This document shows positions 1 to 4,925 of a DNA stretch of 5,796 nucleotides, one piece after another. A program made the translations under genes and the position numbers. The stretch is from Chitinophagaceae bacterium. GTDB taxonomy: Bacteria; Bacteroidota; Bacteroidia; Chitinophagales; Chitinophagaceae. The notes under the pieces were generated by a model. It was not told the origin of the DNA, did no database searches, and saw nothing but the letters and a program-made list of their open reading frames with translations. The DNA lies in the NCBI GenBank assembly GCA_947483345.1, contig CANKNL010000195.1, positions 1 to 5,796 on the forward strand. The letters run 5' to 3'. Within the stretch, counting starts at the first letter, position 1, and every line of letters begins with the position of its first letter.

Positions 1-515
1 AAAGCGGCTCTTTCTTTTGTTAATGCGTCTTTTGGTGTTTTATACAATATGGTCAACTCCTGCTGTTTCAACATTTTCTTTTTTTCATTGTCCAGCGATG
101 TTTGCAGTTTTATTTCCTTATCAAACATATACAGTACTGCCGGCTGTGCCATAAAAGTGCCAATGGTTAGTGCCAGTAAACCCCTGAATAAAAGTGGTGC
201 TAATCTTTGCTTATTGAATTTAGTGATGCCTTTTATTAATGCCCGATCGATGGTAAGAATAATAAAACCCATAAACAAACCCAATACAATAGCCAGAACA
301 ACAGAGTCGATAATGGTGCTGAAAAAATAGGTCCAGGTAAAGCTTGCAAATGCCCAGGTGGCTAAAACCGTCATGCCAATAATGCTGTAGCGGTTTCTAT
401 CAATGACCGAATCCACTAATATTTCCTTTTCGGCAGTTGATAACCACCATAACAACCGGGTAAACGGATTAAGGGTATATGATTCCCTTTGGGAAACAGT
501 CATGCTTTTTTTCAT
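1..515 (-). CDS. DUF4407-type membrane protein, N-terminal part (runs off left edge)
   Basis: The frame opens with ATG at 515-513 and stays open for 171 codons to the window edge, so the C-terminus is missing. The protein starts MKKSMTVSQRESYTLNPF, followed by a soluble stretch with LLWWLSTAEKEIL (about 21-33). Hydrophobic segments lie at about 45-65, 70-89 and 109-130. IDR at 89-91 follows the second segment, in the spot where DUF4407 proteins have a conserved DR. From about residue 132 the chain turns charged and Lys/Glu-rich (DNEKKKMLKQQE), like the start of the long coiled coil of this family. The assignment comes from this topology and the WLS...DR pattern, recalled rather than searched. 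Function of the family is unknown; an inner-membrane location is inferred. A second in-frame ATG at residue 5 is a possible alternative start. The gene is divergent from lolA and I found no clear promoter for it. Confidence 0.72.
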   Translation of the reverse strand, partial: MKKSMTVSQRESYTLNPFTRLLWWLSTAEKEILVDSVIDRNRYSIIGMTVLATWAFASFTWTYFFSTIIDSVVLAIVLGLFMGFIILTIDRALIKGITKFNKQRLAPLLFRGLLALTIGTFMAQPAVLYMFDKEIKLQTSLDNEKKKMLKQQELTILYKTPKDALTKERAA

Positions 516-533
516 GATATGATATAATTAAAT

Positions 534-590
534 GATACTTTAGACGATGCCTATATTTTTGAGCATCGCCCTACTTAAAAAAATAGTATC
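534..590. repeat. Nested short inverted repeats upstream of the DUF4407 gene
   Basis: CGATGC (545-550) is mirrored by GCATCG (563-568) around a 12-nt T-rich loop. An outer pair, GATACT (534-539) and AGTATC (585-590), brackets it. Each stem is only 6 bp, so a chance origin is possible, but the nesting lies 19 bp upstream of the DUF4407 start and could be a leader hairpin or protein-binding site. No known riboswitch class was recognised. Confidence 0.35.
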
Positions 591-676
591 GGCAGAGGAG
601 TTGTGTTGAAGAGTTGCAAAATAGTGATTTTTATAATAATTTTCTGCCCTTATCCTTATTCATTTTATAAATGGCT

Positions 677-714
677 GCAGTTTAACAGTTTGTTACATCT
701 GGCTGTTAAACGGC
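677..714. promoter_or_regulatory. Inverted repeat next to the lolA promoter (candidate operator)
   Basis: GTTTAACAG (680-688) and CTGTTAAAC (703-711) form a perfect 9-bp inverted repeat. With one mismatch (679/712) it extends through GC/GC to 677-688 and 703-714. The half-site centres are about two helical turns apart, and the right arm ends 2 bp before the -33 TTG of the lolA promoter. That position suits a dimeric regulator. It is not followed by a T-tract on the plus strand, and no gene upstream on that strand would need a terminator. The symmetry is seen directly; the regulatory role is inferred. Confidence 0.5.
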
Positions 715-716
715 GC

Positions 717-747
717 TTGTAAAAACCCGTCTATTACTTTATCTTTG
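717..747 (+). promoter_or_regulatory. Bacteroidota-type promoter of lolA
   Basis: A TTG at 717-719 (-33 element) lies 20 bp from TATCTTTG at 740-747, an exact match to the TAnnTTTG -7 box used by the primary sigma factor of Bacteroidota. Transcription would begin near 754, giving a leader of about 40 nt before the ATG at 795. The leader is AT-rich, has a run of nine T (766-774) flanked by AGTTTT/AAAACT, and carries ACTAATA twice (758-764 and 781-787). There is no Shine-Dalgarno sequence, as is usual in this phylum. Confidence 0.72.
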
Positions 748-794
748 CAGCCGCGTTACTAATAGTTTTTTTTTAAAACTACTAATATAATAAA

Positions 795-1451
795 ATGAAG
801 AAAATTTTTAATGTGCTAATAGTGTTGTTGGCCATGATTTTTACAGCAAATGCACAAGCTCCAAAGGGCATGGGTAGTAGTGATCCGGAAGCAAAGAAAA
901 TTTTAGATGCCGTTAGTGCAAGGTTTAAAACTTTTAAATCTGTACAATCCAATTTTACATTAAAAATAGAAAATGCATTGAATAAGGTTTTAGGAAATAA
1001 AACCGGCACGCTTTATATGAAAGGTACCAGGTACCGCATTAAAGTTTCGGGACAGGATATTTTTAGTGATGGCAGTAATGTATGGACAGTAGATGCCGCT
1101 GCTAAAGAAATAACGCTTACTAAATTAGATCCATCCAATAATACAATAACCCCACAAAAACTGTTTACCAATTTTTACGATAAGGATTTTTTATATAAAT
1201 TAAACAGTGATGCAAAAGGTATTCAGGAAATTGAATTAACACCCATTGACAAGAGTAAACTTTTTCATAAAGTGATCGTATTTATTAATAAAGCAGCAAA
1301 GACCATTACATCAACTAAAATATTTGAGAAAGCCGGTAACCACTATACTTACACCGTAAGTGGCATGAATACCTCAACAATAATACCGGATGCCACATTT
1401 ACATTTAACCAGAAAAATTATCCGGGAATGGAGTTGGTTGATTTAAGGTAG
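795..1451 (+). CDS. lolA: LolA-like periplasmic lipoprotein carrier
   Basis: The product is predicted to ferry lipoproteins across the periplasm from the LolCDE complex to the outer membrane. The 218-residue protein begins with a clear signal peptide (MKK, hydrophobic core about 5-18) and a probable cleavage after ANA at 20; it has no cysteine at all, so it is not itself a lipoprotein. The mature part follows the LolA fold: a first helix with DPEAKKILDAVSARFKTFKSV (30-50, in the usual place of the LolA opening helix), then beta-strands such as FTLKIE, GTLYMKGTRYRIKV, DIFSDGSNVWTVD and EIELTP. The YRIKVSGQDIFSDGSNVWTVD block is typical of the family. Length fits. It stands alone behind its own promoter, divergent from the DUF4407 gene and convergent with ubiX. 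LolB is generally missing in Bacteroidota, so delivery at the outer membrane presumably differs from that in E. coli. Confidence 0.87.
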   Translation: MKKIFNVLIVLLAMIFTANAQAPKGMGSSDPEAKKILDAVSARFKTFKSVQSNFTLKIENALNKVLGNKTGTLYMKGTRYRIKVSGQDIFSDGSNVWTVDAAAKEITLTKLDPSNNTITPQKLFTNFYDKDFLYKLNSDAKGIQEIELTPIDKSKLFHKVIVFINKAAKTITSTKIFEKAGNHYTYTVSGMNTSTIIPDATFTFNQKNYPGMELVDLR

Positions 1452-1474
1452 GGCATCACCCTAACCCGGCCCCA

Positions 1475-2035
1475 CTATCTCCCCCATCGGTAAGAATCAT
1501 TTTGTATTCCGGCCAGGTCAAGCACCCGGTCTACAACGGTTGCCGCTACTTCTTCAATGGTTGTTGGTTTACTGTAAAAAGAGGGTGTAGCCGGACAAAT
1601 TATCCCGCCCGCAAGTGTAATGGTTTCCATATTACGAATATGAATGAGATTATAGGGTGTATCTCTTATTACACAAATTAACTTTCTTCTTTCTTTTAAA
1701 ATAACATCCGCAGCACGGCTGATCAAATCGTTTGATATACCCGAAGCTATCCTTCCCAAAGTTCCCATGCTGCAGGGTATGATGATCATGGTATCATATT
1801 GACCCGAGCCCGAAGCAAAAGGTGCACTAAAATCCTGTTGAGAAAAATGATGTAGTTTATTGTCTACATAACTGTCGTTATTTAGCTCAATCTGCCATAC
1901 GGCTTTGGCATTTTCTGTCATCACCAGACTTAACTCCGCCAATTGATTAGCATACAATTGCAGCTTATCAATTAACAATTTGGCATAGATAGAGCCACTG
2001 GCTCCGGTTACTGCAATAACAATTTTTTTTTTCAT
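1475..2035 (-). CDS. ubiX: UbiX-family flavin prenyltransferase
   Basis: This enzyme joins a dimethylallyl group from dimethylallyl phosphate to reduced FMN, giving prenyl-FMN, the cofactor of UbiD-type decarboxylases; it is cytosolic and forms a dodecamer in known members. The 186-residue protein shows the full family pattern: GASGSIYAKL (11-20), ASGSGQYDTM (74-83), PCSMGTLGRIASG (87-99), RAADVILKERR (107-117), RDTP (124-127) and PSFYSKP (151-157). By my alignment to Pseudomonas UbiX, Ser13, Glu50, Lys114, Arg124 and Tyr154 match its Ser15, Glu49, Lys129, Arg139 and Tyr169. The usual Glu after that Arg is Asp125 here. Codons 2-5 form a run of ten A. No ubiD-like partner is in the window, so the downstream pathway (quinone synthesis or aromatic acid decarboxylation) cannot be told from here. 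The tail DSYRWGR resembles the normal family C-terminus, so the gene looks complete. Confidence 0.94.
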   Translation of the reverse strand: MKKKIVIAVTGASGSIYAKLLIDKLQLYANQLAELSLVMTENAKAVWQIELNNDSYVDNKLHHFSQQDFSAPFASGSGQYDTMIIIPCSMGTLGRIASGISNDLISRAADVILKERRKLICVIRDTPYNLIHIRNMETITLAGGIICPATPSFYSKPTTIEEVAATVVDRVLDLAGIQNDSYRWGR

Positions 2036-2146
2036 ATTCCCGTTTGTTCATTAAATCTATAAAACAAAAACAGATGCAAAATTTTTTCCGGCTGATACTG
2101 GTGATACTAATTCTACTCTTTATTATTACTACTACTTAAAAGTTAC

Positions 2147-2154
2147 CAAAAGTA
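2147..2154 (-). promoter_or_regulatory. Candidate -7 box for ubiX
   Basis: On the minus strand this reads TACTTTTG, an exact TAnnTTTG match, about 110 bp upstream of the ubiX start. The nearest upstream TTG (complement of 2182-2184) is 27 bp away, longer than the usual spacing of about 19-23, so only half of the promoter is convincing. Its leader would include two copies of TGATACT (plus strand 2093-2099 and 2102-2108). Confidence 0.35.
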
Positions 2155-2202
2155 TACAATCTCCGATAAGTTTTTTTAGTTCAATTATTTAATTACGCCA
2201 TT

Positions 2203-2247
2203 TGTCATTCAAAATTGTAATTTACCAATTCAATTTTTTGAATGACA
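2203..2247. promoter_or_regulatory. Inverted repeat covering the permease start codon
   Basis: TGTCATTCAAAA (2203-2214) is perfectly complementary to TTTTGAATGACA (2236-2247). Beyond a TT bulge the pairing continues with TTG (2215-2217) and CAA (2231-2233), leaving a 13-nt loop. The start codon 2242-2244 sits in the right arm and pairs with CAT at 2206-2208. In the mRNA this would be a 12-15 bp hairpin hiding the start; in DNA it could be the operator of a dimeric regulator, with half-site centres about three turns apart. Structure is seen; function is inferred. Confidence 0.6.
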
Positions 2248-3639
2248 GCACCAATATTACAGCGACGTTTAGGCTTATTTCAATCTACCGTTATCAACAT
2301 GATTGATATGGTAGGTATTGGTCCGTTTGTAACCCTTCCAATTGTAATGGGTTTAATGGGTGGCATGTTTTTATATGCCTGGATAGCAGGCGCTGTACTA
2401 TCGTTAATTGATGCCATGATCTGGAGCGAATTAGGAGCTGCTTATCCTTTAGCAGGGGGTAGTTATAACTTTTTAAAAGAGGCATATGGCAAAAATGGGT
2501 TAGGCAAAATGATGAGCTTTCTCTATGTTTGGCAAACTATCATACAGGCGCCGCTTGTGGCCGCCTCTGCAGCCATCGGTTTTTCGCAATACTTAGGATA
2601 TCTTATTGAGTTAGGCCCATTACAGCAAAAACTGGTTTCTGCTGCTGTTATTGTAGTCGTTACCATCTTATTATACCGTAAAATAGACAGCATTGGAAAA
2701 ATAGCAGTTTTACTATGGACCGGTGTGATACTAACCATTGGCTGGATCATAATAGGTGGCATTGCCAATGGCCATTTTTTCCAACCCTTAAAAGACATCA
2801 ACACCGATTTTAGCTGGGGTCAGTTGGCCTCTTTTGCATTCGGGCAGGCTTGTATCAAATCCATATATAGCTACCTGGGTTATTACAATGTTTGTCACTT
2901 AGGTGCTGAGATAAAGAATCCCGGAAAAAACATACCCCGCAGCATGTTCATCTCAGTAATAGGCATTGCTATTTTATACATTGCCATGAACATGAGTGTT
3001 AGCAGTGTTATCTCCTGGCAGGAAATAAAACACTGGCAGGATGCCGGCATCAATAGTTTTGTGGTTAGTACTTTTATTGAACGGCTGTATGGTTTCACTG
3101 CCGCAAACACAATTACAGTGATGATATTATGGGTAGCCATGGCGTCATTGTTTGCTGTAATGCTTGGGTATTCAAGGGTGCCTTACGCGGCAGCTATTGA
3201 CGGCACATTCTTTAAAATATTTGGTAAACTGCACCCCACCCGAAACTTCCCTTATGTGTCATTACTTGTGTTAGCTGCATTTGCTTTTGTTTTCAGTATG
3301 TTGTTCAGGATGAGTGATGTGATCAGTGGTATATTAGCCATGCGTATCATGGTACAGTTTATAGGACAGGCTGTGGGCGTAGTTATTTTGCGAAAGCGAA
3401 ATGGCAGCGATCATCTACCTTATAAAATGCCTTTGTACCCTTTACCGGTTATCTTAGCAATTGCCATGTGGTTATTTGTTTTTTATTCAACAGGGTTTGC
3501 AGTTATCAAATCATTTTTAGTTGTTATTGGCTCCGGCATATTAGTTTATTTTATGTATGCAAAACTACAGTACCAATGGCCATTTAAAACTAAAGTCGCC
3601 CTAAACATAGATGAAGAAATTAAAAAAACAGGTGATTAG
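2242..3639 (+). CDS. APC-superfamily amino acid permease
   Basis: A 465-residue inner-membrane transporter with about 12 predicted membrane helices (roughly 12-34, 38-61, 92-122, 130-146, 153-173, 192-216, 234-256, 285-310, 335-355, 360-385, 400-418, 420-441), the normal size and topology for the APC superfamily. Family marks are LQRRLGLFQSTVINMIDMVG at the start of helix 1, WSELGAAYPLAGGSYNFLKE after helix 2 (61-80), and GAEIKNPGKNIPRS between helices 6 and 7 (221-234), matching the conserved E-x-x-NP-x-x-x-x-P-R element. Substrate is probably an amino acid or amine, taken up with an ion or by exchange; which one cannot be told. The start is firm: the codon just before ATG 2242 is an in-frame TGA (2239-2241). 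The start lies in a strong inverted repeat. The gene is divergent from ubiX and ends 3 bp from the convergent nuclease-fold gene. Confidence 0.9.
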   Translation: MTAPILQRRLGLFQSTVINMIDMVGIGPFVTLPIVMGLMGGMFLYAWIAGAVLSLIDAMIWSELGAAYPLAGGSYNFLKEAYGKNGLGKMMSFLYVWQTIIQAPLVAASAAIGFSQYLGYLIELGPLQQKLVSAAVIVVVTILLYRKIDSIGKIAVLLWTGVILTIGWIIIGGIANGHFFQPLKDINTDFSWGQLASFAFGQACIKSIYSYLGYYNVCHLGAEIKNPGKNIPRSMFISVIGIAILYIAMNMSVSSVISWQEIKHWQDAGINSFVVSTFIERLYGFTAANTITVMILWVAMASLFAVMLGYSRVPYAAAIDGTFFKIFGKLHPTRNFPYVSLLVLAAFAFVFSMLFRMSDVISGILAMRIMVQFIGQAVGVVILRKRNGSDHLPYKMPLYPLPVILAIAMWLFVFYSTGFAVIKSFLVVIGSGILVYFMYAKLQYQWPFKTKVALNIDEEIKKTGD

Positions 3640-3642
3640 TTT

Positions 3643-4083
3643 TTACAGATCTGGTAATTGATCAATTTCAGAAACCTTATTTTTTCTCAAATTTAAAGCC
3701 CTACAATAAGTGCCATTTGTAATAACCAGGTACGGCACATTCAATGTTATATTATATCTTAAAACCTGGTTTAGTACAGTTTTATCCAATGGCACTGTCA
3801 TCTCTTTACATTCAATAATCATCCAGGGTTTTGTATCACGGTCATACACTACGATATCAAAGCGCTTTTTTAATTCCCCCAGTTTTATTTCTTTTTCAAC
3901 AGCAATTAAAGATGCCGGATATTTTTTTGTTTGGGTAAGATATTGCAGAAAATTTTGCCTTACCCACTCTTCGGGCGTAAGCACAATCCAACGTTTACGA
4001 CATTCATCAAAGATGAATTCCTTCCCTTGCTCTGCTTTTATTTTGGGCTGGTATGGCGGATATTCAATTTTGATCATTTGCAT
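3643..4083 (-). CDS. Stand-alone HsdR N-terminal-type PD-(D/E)XK protein
   Basis: A 146-residue soluble protein resembling the nuclease domain at the N-terminus of type I restriction subunit HsdR (HSDR_N_2-type family). The core is complete: a helical N-terminal part with RWIVLTPEEWVRQNFLQYL (31-49), a family Glu in AVEKEI (61-66), Asp76 in RFDIVVYDRD, the ECK triad (91-93) of the PD-(D/E)XK active site, then NQVLRYN (105-111) with the Gln seen in this fold, and YLVITNGTYCRAL (118-130). There is no helicase, methylase or specificity subunit beside it. Solitary proteins of this kind are widespread in Bacteroidota and their role is not established, so a restriction function should not be assumed. 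Start is ATG 4083-4081; an in-frame ATG two codons later (4077) is equally plausible. It is divergent from AMP nucleosidase and convergent with the permease. Confidence 0.85.
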   Translation of the reverse strand: MQMIKIEYPPYQPKIKAEQGKEFIFDECRKRWIVLTPEEWVRQNFLQYLTQTKKYPASLIAVEKEIKLGELKKRFDIVVYDRDTKPWMIIECKEMTVPLDKTVLNQVLRYNITLNVPYLVITNGTYCRALNLRKNKVSEIDQLPDL

Positions 4084-4110
4084 TTAATCAACCGAAGGCT
4101 GAGAATTTTG

Positions 4111-4118
4111 TATCTTTA
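4111..4118 (+). promoter_or_regulatory. Weak candidate -7 box for the AMP nucleosidase operon
   Basis: TATCTTTA differs from TAnnTTTG only at the last base and lies 27 bp upstream of the ATG at 4146. No TTG occurs at the right distance upstream, only a T-rich stretch near 4083-4085, so support is weak. The short 62-bp divergent gap must contain or overlap the promoters of both flanking genes. Confidence 0.3.
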
Positions 4119-4145
4119 ATGTTATAGTGAATTAAACGGAAAGAT

Positions 4146-4916
4146 ATGAAGACAAAAGAAGAAATAGTTAACAACTGGTTACCAAGATATACCGGTGAAA
4201 AATTAGAAAATTTTGGGCAATACATTTTACTTACCAATTTCAGTAATTACGTAAATATGTTTGCCGAATGGAATCATGTGGAGATCGTGGGTGCCGACAG
4301 GCCCATGCAATGCGCTACCGCTGATAATATTACCATTATTAACTTTGGTATGGGCAGTCCGGGCGCCGCCACCATCATGGATCTGTTAACTGCGCTGGAA
4401 CCTAAAGCCGTTTTGTTTTTAGGCAAATGTGGCGGTTTGAAAAAAAGAAATAAAATTGGTGATCTGATACTGCCCATTGCTGCCATCAGAGGCGAAGGTA
4501 CCAGCAATGATTATTTTCCTCCCGAAGTGCCGGCCCTACCTGCATTTGCCTTGCAGAAAGCCATTTCAACAACCATCAGGGATACCTCATGCGATTACTG
4601 GACAGGTGTATGCTATACCACCAACCGCCGGGTTTGGGAGCATGATGAGGTTTTTAAAGAGTACCTGCAACAGGTAAGGGCTTATGCCATTGATATGGAA
4701 ACAGCCACTATTTTTACAGTTGGCTTCTACAATAAAATTCCAACAGGTGCCTTGCTGTTGGTGAGCGACAGCCCCATGGTACCCGAAGGCGTAAAGACAG
4801 AAGAAAGCGATAAAAAAGTTACCACCGAATTTGTTGAACGGCATTTAAAAATTGGTATTGATTCTTTAAAGCAATTGATCAATGACGGGTTAACAGTAAG
4901 GCATCTGAAGTTTTAA
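4146..4916 (+). CDS. amn: AMP nucleosidase (short Bacteroidota form)
   Basis: Predicted to split AMP into adenine and ribose 5-phosphate (EC 3.2.2.4) in the cytosol, part of purine salvage and control of AMP level. The 256-residue protein has the nucleoside phosphorylase/hydrolase fold (PNP_UDP_1 type): INFGMGSPGAATIMDLL (65-81), the glycine-rich FLGKCGGL (91-98), GDLILPIAAIRGEGTS (105-120), the substrate-binding AIDMETATIF (181-190) and the catalytic-type Asp208 in VSDSP (206-210). It is about half the size of E. coli Amn (about 480 residues), lacking that enzyme's N-terminal regulatory domain, as is usual for the phylum. Start at 4146 leaves a normal N-terminus (MKTKEEIVNNWLPRYTG). It is followed 9 bp later by the ABC ATPase gene in the same frame, so co-transcription is likely. 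A related nucleosidase or phosphorylase specificity cannot be fully excluded by reading alone. Confidence 0.88.
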   Translation: MKTKEEIVNNWLPRYTGEKLENFGQYILLTNFSNYVNMFAEWNHVEIVGADRPMQCATADNITIINFGMGSPGAATIMDLLTALEPKAVLFLGKCGGLKKRNKIGDLILPIAAIRGEGTSNDYFPPEVPALPAFALQKAISTTIRDTSCDYWTGVCYTTNRRVWEHDEVFKEYLQQVRAYAIDMETATIFTVGFYNKIPTGALLLVSDSPMVPEGVKTEESDKKVTTEFVERHLKIGIDSLKQLINDGLTVRHLKF

Positions 4917-4925
4917 TCATCCGGA

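Noticed and set aside
49..330. Plus-strand 93-codon frame near the left edge
   Set aside because: It is antisense to the DUF4407-type gene, whose frame stays open to the window edge and has sensible membrane segments; the plus-strand product looks like reversed-codon noise.
1452..1474. Possible terminator between lolA and ubiX
   Set aside because: The 23-bp gap is C-rich but has no stem longer than about 3 bp and no T-tract.
2121..2135. Triplet-like run of ATT/ACT in the ubiX-permease gap
   Set aside because: It is short, imperfect and in AT-rich intergenic DNA; nothing separates it from base composition.
3624..3644. AAAAAC...GTTTTT hairpin between the permease and nuclease-fold genes as a bidirectional terminator
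   Set aside because: The 6-bp stem is almost only A-T pairs with a 9-nt loop, and is too weak to act as an intrinsic terminator.
3710..4119. Plus-strand open frames of 125 and 62 codons opposite the nuclease-fold gene
   Set aside because: They lie fully or mostly antisense to a gene with a clear PD-(D/E)XK motif, and their translations are Ser/Phe/Ile-rich with no recognisable domain.
3643..4916. The nuclease-fold gene plus AMP nucleosidase as a two-gene anti-phage system
   Set aside because: They are divergent rather than in one operon, both are of types common across Bacteroidota chromosomes, and there is no sensor, toxin pair or mobile-element context to support defence.
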